NCBI GenBank assembly: GCA_947626405.1
Contig: CANQSE010000020.1
Span: forward strand, 1-14,582
DNA from: an uncultured Acetatifactor sp.
GTDB lineage: Bacteria; Bacillota; Clostridia; Lachnospirales; Lachnospiraceae
Length of the DNA: 14,582 nt
Direction of reading: 5' to 3'
Shown: positions 1 through 5,928 of the stretch, piece after piece
Layout of the letters: each line of letters opens with the position of its first letter
Position numbering within the stretch: position 1 is the first letter of the stretch
The notes under the pieces: model-generated
Databases searched by the model: none
Told to the model about the DNA's origin: nothing
Seen by the model: the letters and a program-made list of their open reading frames with translations, nothing else
Program-made: the position numbers and the translations under genes

Positions 1-1
1 G

Positions 2-1042
2 AGGATGAATTCGCAGATAGAGAGTCTGCATATGGCTAACCAGAATGCAAGCGACGGCGTCTCGATAATTGAGACTGCGGACGGGGCGATGAATGAAATC
101 AGCGAGATTCTCCAGCGGATGAATGAACTTTCGGTCAAGTCCGCCAACGGAACAATGTCCGCAAATGACAGGGCCACAATTCAGGAGGAGATAGAGCAGT
201 TAAAGGAAGAAATCACCAGAATATCAGAGACTGTGGAATTTAACGGTCAGAATCTTTTAAACGGCGAATTTTCCCTTAAAGGATATACAAACAATATTGA
301 CGTCAAGGTGGCGTCGTATTCCGACGATGTCGCCGCAAAGGATTACATCATTCGTAAAATGACTATTCAGAAGAATGATGACGGCACATACGAAGTGCTC
401 CAGAACGATCCCGACGATCCCGATAATTCCGTGCTGGATCTGGGCCCCGATTTTCCTGAGGGCGCAAAAGTAACTATGGAAGACGATATAGTTGTCATAC
501 AGGATGACGCCGGATTTGAGATGCGTCTTAATGTGAGCAGACTTTTTGACGATATTCCCGCCGACGCCCAGGGTGTAAGGACGGTGTCTTTTGAGGCTGC
601 CGATCCGGCAGACACAAGCAATACGATCGTGGTAGACGCAACAGGAATAGGCGCGATGAAGGTCCAGGTGGGAGCCAACGAGGGACAGACCCTTGATATG
701 GACATTCCCGCTGTCACGTTAAAGAATATGGGAATAGAAAATATAGACGTGAGTACCCAGGAGGGCGCACTGGACTCCATAGAGCGCGTGGACGGGGCAA
801 TCAAATATGTTTCCTCAGTCAGGGGACGTCTTGGCGCGTTCCAGAACAGACTGGAATCAACGATAAATAACCTGGACGTTACAACGGAAAATATGACGGC
901 AGCATATTCAAGGATCATGGATGTGGATATGGCTGAGGAGATGACAAGGTATACGACATACCAGGTACTGACACAGGCCGGAACCTCAATGCTGGCTCAG
1001 GCAAACGAGAGACCGTCGCAGGTACTTCAGCTTTTGCAGTAA
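2..1042 (+). CDS. Flagellin, 5'-partial
   Basis: Structural subunit of the flagellar filament, exported through the flagellar type III apparatus. The reading frame is already open at the left edge (first complete codon at 2). The Met at 5 is internal, because the sequence here matches the flagellin D0/D1 helix just after the usual first 50-60 residues, so the true start lies upstream. Visible N-terminal D1 motifs, numbered from the Met at 5, are [16 protein letters not shown] (13-28), [15 protein letters not shown] (36-50) and [12 protein letters not shown] (78-89). The C-terminal D1/D0 part is complete: [25 protein letters not shown] and the final VLQLLQ. The middle (about residues 95-235) is a short variable domain rich in Asp. 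A fliS-like gene follows after 46 nt. Family assignment is very secure; which flagellin paralogue it is cannot be told. Confidence 0.97.
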   Translation, partial: RMNSQIESLHMANQNASDGVSIIETADGAMNEISEILQRMNELSVKSANGTMSANDRATIQEEIEQLKEEITRISETVEFNGQNLLNGEFSLKGYTNNIDVKVASYSDDVAAKDYIIRKMTIQKNDDGTYEVLQNDPDDPDNSVLDLGPDFPEGAKVTMEDDIVVIQDDAGFEMRLNVSRLFDDIPADAQGVRTVSFEAADPADTSNTIVVDATGIGAMKVQVGANEGQTLDMDIPAVTLKNMGIENIDVSTQEGALDSIERVDGAIKYVSSVRGRLGAFQNRLESTINNLDVTTENMTAAYSRIMDVDMAEEMTRYTTYQVLTQAGTSMLAQANERPSQVLQLLQ

Positions 1043-1063
1043 GAAAATATAAATATGATTTGT

Positions 1064-1077
1064 GCGTCGTCAGACGC
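1064..1077 (+). repeat. Small hairpin between flagellin and fliS
   Basis: Inverted repeat GCGTC-gtca-GACGC (5-bp stem, 4-nt loop) in the 46-nt gap between the flagellin stop and the fliS start. It directly abuts the fliS ribosome binding site GGGGAG (1078-1083). No U-tract follows, so it is not a full intrinsic terminator. It could reduce fliS expression relative to flagellin, but that is inference and the stem is short. Confidence 0.4.
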
Positions 1078-1088
1078 GGGGAGACGGG

Positions 1089-1565
1089 ATGACGAGAGAG
1101 GTAAAACAGCAGTTTACATTCAGGATCTCACAGGCTAATTCCACTGAGATGATAGTCATATTATACGATATGCTCCTGTGTTATCTTGAGGAGGGAAAGG
1201 AGCTTTCACAGGGAGAGGACAGGACGGCTTTTCGTGAAGCGGTGCGCAAGGCCAGAGGATGTCTGAACGAGCTGATTAATTCTCTCAGGATGGAATATGA
1301 GCCGGCTCCCACTCTGATGAAGCTTTATTTATTCTGTATAAGGAGACTTGCGGCCGGTGAGCTGAGGAGCGAAGCGCAGCCTCTGCTTGAGATCGAGCAG
1401 GTGATACGTCCGCTCCGTGACGCCTATGAACAGCTTTCGGCACAGAATCATTCCGGCTCGGTAATGTCCAACTCCCAGACGGTATATGCCGGATTGACTT
1501 ATGGCCGCGGCGATCTAACCGAGAACATGACCGACCAGGGGCTCAACAGAGGGATGTACGTCTGA
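1089..1565 (+). CDS. fliS: FliS-family flagellar export chaperone (divergent)
   Basis: FliS binds the C-terminal D0 region of flagellin in the cytoplasm, prevents premature polymerisation and delivers it to the export gate. The 158-aa product carries the FliS-like N-terminal pattern ANSTEMIVILYDMLLCYLEEG (about residues 17-36), equivalent to the A-S-P-E-E-L-x-x-x-L-Y-x-x-x-I block of classical FliS. An all-helical body follows. I chose ATG 1089, behind GGGGAGACGGG, over an upstream in-frame GTG at 1062, because that GTG lies before the hairpin and lacks a ribosome binding site. Position next to flagellin supports the role. It is longer than classical FliS (about 125-135 aa), with an extra low-complexity C-terminal tail. 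The last 51 nt overlap the convergent gene on the minus strand. Confidence 0.8.
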   Translation: MTREVKQQFTFRISQANSTEMIVILYDMLLCYLEEGKELSQGEDRTAFREAVRKARGCLNELINSLRMEYEPAPTLMKLYLFCIRRLAAGELRSEAQPLLEIEQVIRPLRDAYEQLSAQNHSGSVMSNSQTVYAGLTYGRGDLTENMTDQGLNRGMYV

Positions 1566-1811
1566 GGGAGTTTCCTGAGCCGCGTTTTCCGCAGCCGCGA
1601 GATCCGTCAGATGCTTGTATCTCTTTTGAAGCGCGTTAATTTCATAAATATAGCTGTCGATCAGATCCTTTTCGAGAGCGTTGTCAAAACCCGCATAGGC
1701 GAGATTAAGAGCCTGGCGGGTTTTTTCTATTGAATCCTGTAGTGTTACGGGGGAGTAATCTTCTTCTGCGGGACATGTCCGGCCTGTCCTCTGGCTGAAA
1801 TAAGTTTTCAT
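1515..1811 (-). CDS. DUF2508 / YaaL-like small protein
   Basis: A 98-aa soluble, mostly helical protein. The core SIEKTRQALNLAYAGFDNA followed by DLIDSYIYEINALQKRYKHL matches the DUF2508 (Bacillus YaaL) pattern, whose biochemical function is not known to me. I chose ATG 1811, behind GGAAAGGA with a 9-nt spacer, rather than an upstream in-frame Met at 1883, because that extension runs through the promoter-like region. The core ends near residue 75. The final ~17 residues come from DNA that is antisense to the end of fliS, so the tail is probably not conserved. In Bacillus subtilis yaaL sits just before bofA. Here the BofA-like gene is also adjacent but divergently oriented, which supports the assignment. 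Confidence 0.75.
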   Translation of the reverse strand: MKTYFSQRTGRTCPAEEDYSPVTLQDSIEKTRQALNLAYAGFDNALEKDLIDSYIYEINALQKRYKHLTDLAAAENAAQETPSDVHPSVEPLVGHVLG

Positions 1812-1854
1812 ATAACTGATTCCTTTCCGCTTGATTGTTAAAAGTATAATCACG

Positions 1855-1883
1855 ATACTAGAAAAATATTCCAATTTTTCCAA
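1855..1883 (-). promoter_or_regulatory. Possible sigma-A promoter for the DUF2508 gene
   Basis: Read on the minus strand: -35 TTGGAA (1883-1878), 17-bp spacer, -10 TAGTAT (1860-1855). Each box matches 4 of 6 consensus bases. It lies about 45 nt upstream of the chosen ATG at 1811. On the plus strand a perfect TATAAT (1845-1850) faces the BofA-like gene but has no recognisable -35. The match is moderate in an AT-rich stretch, so it may be chance. Confidence 0.35.
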
Positions 1884-1932
1884 TAAAAGTAAAAATCAGG
1901 TAATATTCCGATTGGGAAGGACATAGTTTTAT

Positions 1933-2238
1933 ATGGAAAACAGGACAAAAGGAAATCGAAAAATGACACTTCAGACTATAGGAATTGCCGCGGCGGCAGC
2001 CGCCTGTATACTTCTGCTTTTTGCGGGAGCGGTGAAAAGAAAGGCGGAGTGGCTTCTGAATGTTTTTTTGAGGGGCATACTGGGAATCATTGCCATTTAT
2101 TTTGTCAACGGCGCGCTTGAATCCGCGGGCATTGCGCCTTTGGTGGGCATTAATCCGATCACGGTTTTGACATCCGGAATACTAGGTTTTCCAGGGATTA
2201 TCGCGATTTATGGAATCGGATTTTATAATTCTTTGTAG
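1933..2238 (+). CDS. BofA-family (pro-sigma-K processing inhibitor-like) membrane protein
   Basis: Small integral membrane protein of 101 aa, or 91 aa if the second ATG at 1963 is used. ATG 1933 has GGGAAGGA with an 11-nt spacer and ATG 1963 has GGAA with an 8-nt spacer; the sequence does not decide between them. Hydrophobic segments lie at about residues 12-33 and 43-62, followed by the family's C-terminal block GINPITVLTSGILGFPGIIAIYG. In Bacillus, BofA sits in the outer forespore membrane and holds back the SpoIVFB protease that activates sigma-K. Whether it does this here depends on sporulation, which the window does not show. It is followed by the promoter of the Tad operon and is probably a single-gene transcript. 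Confidence 0.8.
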   Translation: MENRTKGNRKMTLQTIGIAAAAAACILLLFAGAVKRKAEWLLNVFLRGILGIIAIYFVNGALESAGIAPLVGINPITVLTSGILGFPGIIAIYGIGFYNSL

Positions 2239-2274
2239 AAAATTGACAAAAAATAATTATTTTCTTTTTGACTA

Positions 2275-2303
2275 TTGCATTTTGGAAAATCAGCGGGTAT
2301 AAT
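2275..2303 (+). promoter_or_regulatory. Promoter of the Tad pilus operon
   Basis: Perfect -10 TATAAT at 2298-2303 with TTGCAT at 2275-2280 as -35, spacer exactly 17 bp. The -35 matches only 3 of 6 bases. Better -35-like words, TTGACA (2243) and TTGACT (2268), sit at the wrong distance (49 and 24 bp). A weak -35 suggests an activator or another control input. Transcription would start near 2310, giving an untranslated leader of about 100 nt. Confidence 0.6.
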
Positions 2304-2309
2304 GCGTTT

Positions 2310-2324
2310 ACAACAAGTCGTTGT
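2310..2324 (+). repeat. Inverted repeat at the Tad operon transcription start
   Basis: ACAAC-aagtc-GTTGT, 5-bp arms with a 5-nt centre, lies at the predicted +1. It could be an operator half-site pair or the first hairpin of the leader RNA. Short arms make chance occurrence possible. Confidence 0.35.
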
Positions 2325-2361
2325 TCGTATGTTTTTGATCCGTACCATTCATTTTATTCAT

Positions 2362-2378
2362 GAGACATTTATCGTCTC
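2362..2378 (+). repeat. Hairpin in the Tad operon 5' leader
   Basis: GAGAC-atttatc-GTCTC, 5-bp stem with a 7-nt loop, about 35 nt before the first start codon. No U-tract follows and it does not cover the ribosome binding site (2404-2410). I saw no c-di-GMP or other known riboswitch core in the leader. Confidence 0.35.
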
Positions 2379-2413
2379 GGCGTTCAGATTACTTACTGAT
2401 ATGAAAGGAGCTG

Positions 2414-2926
2414 ATGAGTAACTTGGCGGCTATCTGTATTCTTGTGACGGCTGCCTGCTATTGTGACTACCGAAAGAAAAAAATTCCCAATTTGCTTATT
2501 GCGCTTACCGCCCTGACGGATGTGATATGGTGCTTTTGGACGGAGGGTATTTCAGGAGCGGGGGCGTGTCTCGTAAAGATCCTGTTTACGGGCGCATTGA
2601 TGTATCCCCTTTTCGCAATCGGGACACTGGGCGCCGGGGACGTAAAATTATTCGGTGTAGCGGCAGGCACTCTGCCTTTCTGTAAAATCCTGTTTTTTCT
2701 GTTTTCGGCTCTGCTTATCTCAGCGGCTGTCTCGCTGGTAAAATTCATTAAATATAAAAATTTCGGTCAGCGCATCAGGTATTTCTCAGGCTATGCGTCC
2801 GATGTTCTGCGATGCGGCAGGTGGAAGCTTTACATGGAAAACGACGCATACGATCCAAAGACCAGACTGTGCATTTCCGGTCCCGTGCTGTTTAGTCTGC
2901 TCATGTATATGGGAGGTGTCTATTGA
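2414..2926 (+). CDS. A24-family prepilin peptidase (TadV/CpaA-like)
   Basis: Membrane aspartyl protease that removes the leader of Flp pilin and TadE-like pseudopilins. It is 170 aa with several hydrophobic helices and both catalytic aspartates: D18 in CDYRKKKIPN and D76 in GAGDVKLF (the G-x-G-D motif). There is no N-terminal methylase-type Cys domain, as expected for the short TadV/CpaA class. A soluble stretch at about 110-150 (NFGQRIRYFSG...KTRLCISGP) precedes a last hydrophobic segment. ATG 2414 follows AAAGGAG by only 3 nt. An in-frame TTG at 2423 is spaced 12 nt, so the start may be slightly different. It is the first gene of the operon, and its stop overlaps the next start. Confidence 0.9.
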   Translation: MSNLAAICILVTAACYCDYRKKKIPNLLIALTALTDVIWCFWTEGISGAGACLVKILFTGALMYPLFAIGTLGAGDVKLFGVAAGTLPFCKILFFLFSALLISAAVSLVKFIKYKNFGQRIRYFSGYASDVLRCGRWKLYMENDAYDPKTRLCISGPVLFSLLMYMGGVY

Positions 2927-4053
2927 AAGATAAAAAACAAGCTGGCGTCACGACAAAAAATAGACTGATACTCTGTGATACGGAGCAGGAGTACGCTGAT
3001 CTCATGACGGAATTTATGAGACGGCAGAAAGGTCTTCCATGGGAGATCAGCACATATACCGATGTGGAGGAGCTGCTGAAAACGGAGTCAAAAGAGGCGG
3101 CAATGCTCGTTGTCTCGGAATCGGCTTATACCGAGGAATTAAGAGAGATGTCCGCCGGAAGGACGGTGATACTGAGCGAGAGCGGACTGCTGCGCTGGGA
3201 AGACCTGTGTTATGTGGACAAGTATCAGCAGGCGGGTGACGTCCTGAGGATGCTTTTGGAGATATACATGGAAATTGCCGATGAGCCCCCTTTTCCAAGT
3301 TTAGAGAAAAGCTGCGGTACGGTTTTTATCGGAAACTATTCTCCGATACACAGGAGTATGCAGACGTCCTTTGCCCTGACTCTGGGGCAGCTGCTGGCGC
3401 AGGATCACGCGACTCTGTATCTGAACTTTGAACAGTACGCGGGTCTGCCTGAGATTGTTCCTGACGCAAAGACGGCAGACATGGCAGATCTGATGTTTTT
3501 TATACATGCGGACACGGGAAAATTCCGTCTCAGACTGCAGAGCATGACAAGGCAGATCGGAAAACTGGACTATATCCCGGCCATGAAAGCCGGGCGGAAC
3601 CTTCTTGGCATAGCGGACGGGGAGTGGATGGAGCTTTTTAAAAAAATCCGCGAGCTTGGGAAGTATGAGTACGTGATCCTTGATTTGAGCGAAAGCATGC
3701 AGGGGCTTTTCAGTATCTTAAGGATATGCGGAAAGGTTTTTACGGTCACGAGAGAGGACAGGATTGCAAAAAGCAAGCTCATGCAGTACGAACAGCTTCT
3801 TTCCATGTGTGAATTTGACGATGTGCTGGAAAAGACAAAGAGGCTGAGCCTGTCACACATACGACGGCTGCCGGACGAGCTTGAACAGCTTACAAAGGGC
3901 GAGCTGGCGGAACTGGCAAAAAAACTGATAGAGGAGCTGGAGGAGCCGGAATGCGGGGAGAAAGGAGGAGCGGAAGATGGAATATACGGAGCTGAAACGG
4001 AAGCTTCGCAGCAAGGTCCAGGAGAGGATGGATTTTGGCAGGGATCTCTCTGA
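2923..4053 (+). CDS. tadZ: TadZ/CpaE-like pilus localisation protein with degenerate Walker A
   Basis: TadZ proteins combine an atypical receiver-like N-terminus with a ParA/MinD-type domain and direct Tad machinery to its site in the cell. Here residues 14-115 form an alternating alpha/beta receiver-like domain (RLILCDT, MLVVSES, TVILSES) without a clear phospho-acceptor Asp: the central strand ends VVSES. Residues 132-330 are MinD-like: TVFIGNYSP, then the P-loop position SMQTSF (145-150), LYLNFE, and YVILDLSES with D254. The Walker A Gly-Lys is replaced by M146-Q147. The start is TTG 2923 behind GGGAGGTG, overlapping the upstream stop by 4 nt. The last 77 nt overlap cpaF, so the acidic, Gly-rich tail (about 350-376) is probably incidental. 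Family call good; ATP hydrolysis doubtful. Confidence 0.82.
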   Translation: MKDKKQAGVTTKNRLILCDTEQEYADLMTEFMRRQKGLPWEISTYTDVEELLKTESKEAAMLVVSESAYTEELREMSAGRTVILSESGLLRWEDLCYVDKYQQAGDVLRMLLEIYMEIADEPPFPSLEKSCGTVFIGNYSPIHRSMQTSFALTLGQLLAQDHATLYLNFEQYAGLPEIVPDAKTADMADLMFFIHADTGKFRLRLQSMTRQIGKLDYIPAMKAGRNLLGIADGEWMELFKKIRELGKYEYVILDLSESMQGLFSILRICGKVFTVTREDRIAKSKLMQYEQLLSMCEFDDVLEKTKRLSLSHIRRLPDELEQLTKGELAELAKKLIEELEEPECGEKGGAEDGIYGAETEASQQGPGEDGFWQGSL

Positions 4054-5194
4054 CGAGGAGGTGGAGGATACAATAGACGATGTGCTGGTAGGTCAGGAGT
4101 GTCTTGCGGCGTGTCCGGTGGAAATGCGGCGAAGGCTTAAAAAGGAATTGTTCGACTCACTCAGGAGACTTGATATCCTTCAGATATTTGTGGAAGACAG
4201 CTCTGTGACGGAAATTATGATTAACGGCAAGGACAATATTTTCGTTGAACAGGCGGGCAGATTAAAGAAACTGGATACAGGCTTTGAATCCGTGGAAAAG
4301 CTTCAGGATGTGATACAGCAGATTGTAGCGGGGTGCAACCGCGTTGTAAACGAGTCGTCGCCCATTGTGGACGCCAGGCTTCCCAACGGCTCAAGGGTAA
4401 ATATCGTGATGAACCCTGTGGCGCTCAACGGGCCGATTGTAACAATAAGGCGTTTTCCGGACAAACCCGTAACAATGGAAAAGCTGCTGCAAAACAACTC
4501 AATTTCGCTGGAGGCTGCAGAGCTTTTAAAAAGGCTTGTGAAAGCCAAATATAACATCTTCATAAGCGGAGGAACCGGAAGCGGAAAGACGACCTTCCTC
4601 AATGTCCTTTCCGGCTTCATTCCACATGACGAGCGTGTCATAACTATTGAGGACAGCGCGGAGCTGCAGCTTCAGGGACTGAGCAACCTTGTGAGACTGG
4701 AGACGAGAAACGGCAATGTAGAGGGGTGCGGCGAAATCACTATACGTGAGCTCATACGCTCCTCGCTTCGGATGCGCCCTGACAGGATAATTGTGGGGGA
4801 GGTGAGAGGAGCAGAGGCTATAGATATGCTGCAATGTATGAATACGGGACACGACGGAAGCATGTCAACCGGTCATGCAAACAGCGCAGGCGATATGCTT
4901 GCGCGTCTGGAAAATATGGTGCTTATGGGGATGGAGCTTCCGCTTGCCGCTATCCGCCAGCAGATTGCATCGGGGGTGGATGTCATTGTACACCTGGGGA
5001 GGCTCAGGGACAGATCCAGACGGGTTCTGGAGATCAGCGAGATTATGGGATGTGAAAACAATGAGATCAAGCTGAACCCGCTGTATGTGTTTGAGGAGGT
5101 CGGTGAGGACAGTGAAGGCGCCATAGTGGGAAGACTTCAGAAAAAGGGGGTGTTGCTGCGTGAAAATAAGCTTAAGGCAGCGGGACTTGCATGA
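3977..5194 (+). CDS. cpaF: CpaF/TadA-type secretion ATPase
   Basis: Hexameric cytoplasmic ATPase that powers Tad pilus assembly. 405 aa. The N-terminal helical region (1-65) is followed by the N-domain (EIMINGKDNIFVEQ, DARLPNGSRVNIV, TIRRF). The core contains Walker A GGTGSGKTT (198-206, K204), an Asp-box-like TIEDSAELQ, Walker B IIVGEVRG with E275, and the His-box NTGHDGSMSTGHANS. All catalytic elements are intact. ATG 3977 has a near-perfect AAAGGAGG with an 8-nt spacer even though it lies inside the end of tadZ. The C-terminal 35 nt overlap tadB. It is the most conserved gene in the cluster and the best marker for classifying it. Confidence 0.96.
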   Translation: MEYTELKRKLRSKVQERMDFGRDLSDEEVEDTIDDVLVGQECLAACPVEMRRRLKKELFDSLRRLDILQIFVEDSSVTEIMINGKDNIFVEQAGRLKKLDTGFESVEKLQDVIQQIVAGCNRVVNESSPIVDARLPNGSRVNIVMNPVALNGPIVTIRRFPDKPVTMEKLLQNNSISLEAAELLKRLVKAKYNIFISGGTGSGKTTFLNVLSGFIPHDERVITIEDSAELQLQGLSNLVRLETRNGNVEGCGEITIRELIRSSLRMRPDRIIVGEVRGAEAIDMLQCMNTGHDGSMSTGHANSAGDMLARLENMVLMGMELPLAAIRQQIASGVDVIVHLGRLRDRSRRVLEISEIMGCENNEIKLNPLYVFEEVGEDSEGAIVGRLQKKGVLLRENKLKAAGLA

Positions 5195-5927
5195 AAAACA
5201 TAGGAAAAAATTTCCGGATCCCGCGGCTGCAGTTTCCGCAGCGGTGGTCACGGCGGCGCTGGCATTCTTTTTTTACCGCAGCCCGTGGGCGTTTCCTGTC
5301 CTGTCCCCCGTGGGGTTTTTCTGTTACAGAAAGATCCTCAAAGATAAAGAGCAAAGGCGCAGAGAGGAAATGGCCGTTCAGTTCAGGGAGTGTATCCTGT
5401 CTGTGTCAACATTGCTTCAGGCAGGATATTCGGCGGAAAATGCCTTCATGGAATGTGAGAAGGATATGAGGCTTATGTATGATGAAAACGCATCCATATG
5501 CAGAGAGCTTAAAATTATCAGGCGCGGGCTCTCCATCAATATAACGCTTGAGGAGCTGCTTCAGGATATGGCTTTGAGAAGCGGATGCGAGGACATCAGC
5601 CGTTTTGCCCAGATTTTTTCACTTGCAAAGAGAAACGGCGGCAATATGGCGGCCATTATACGCAGCTCTGCGGCGCTGATCGGCAAAAGAATAGAACTGC
5701 GTCGGGAGCTGTGCACCCTTTTGTCGGGGAAAAAGATGGAATTAAACGTGATGAAGGTAATGCCGTTTGCGATACTTGTTTATATTGGAATGAGTAATCC
5801 GGGATATTTTGACACACTGTACGGCAATTTTACCGGAATTGCAATAATGACGGGGTGTCTGGCGGTATACATGGCCGCGTGCGCCCTGGGAGACAGGGTC
5901 ATGGCCGGAATGTTGGCGGAGGCGTAG
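5160..5927 (+). CDS. tadB: TadB-like inner-membrane platform protein
   Basis: Type II secretion F-domain protein that forms the membrane platform with TadC and contacts CpaF. 255 aa. Hydrophobic segments lie near 22-57 and 200-243, with the T2SSF domain between them (about 75-195): FRECILSVSTLLQAGYSAENAF, then FAQIFSLAKRNGGNMAAII. The start is GTG 5160, within the 3' end of cpaF (35-nt overlap), with a G-rich AAGGGGG about 9 nt upstream. No in-frame ATG occurs before residue 71, so an upstream non-ATG start is needed to include the first membrane segments. It ends one base before tadC begins. Confidence 0.88.
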   Translation: MKISLRQRDLHEKHRKKFPDPAAAVSAAVVTAALAFFFYRSPWAFPVLSPVGFFCYRKILKDKEQRRREEMAVQFRECILSVSTLLQAGYSAENAFMECEKDMRLMYDENASICRELKIIRRGLSINITLEELLQDMALRSGCEDISRFAQIFSLAKRNGGNMAAIIRSSAALIGKRIELRRELCTLLSGKKMELNVMKVMPFAILVYIGMSNPGYFDTLYGNFTGIAIMTGCLAVYMAACALGDRVMAGMLAEA

Positions 5928-5928
5928 T

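Noticed and set aside
404..424. Short tandem repeat (GATCCCGAC-like) in the flagellin variable region
   Set aside because: Only two imperfect 9-nt units encoding an Asp-Pro-rich stretch; normal variation in a surface-exposed domain.
1062..1088. Upstream GTG start for the FliS-like gene
   Set aside because: No ribosome binding site precedes it and it would translate through the hairpin; ATG 1089 has a good site and starts the conserved region.
2250..2263. Perfect AT-only palindrome AAAATAATTATTTT after the BofA-like gene
   Set aside because: It has no GC stem or loop and is expected by chance in AT-rich DNA; not called as a terminator.
2304..2413. c-di-GMP riboswitch in the Tad operon leader
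   Set aside because: I looked for the conserved GEMM core words and did not find them; only short simple hairpins are visible.
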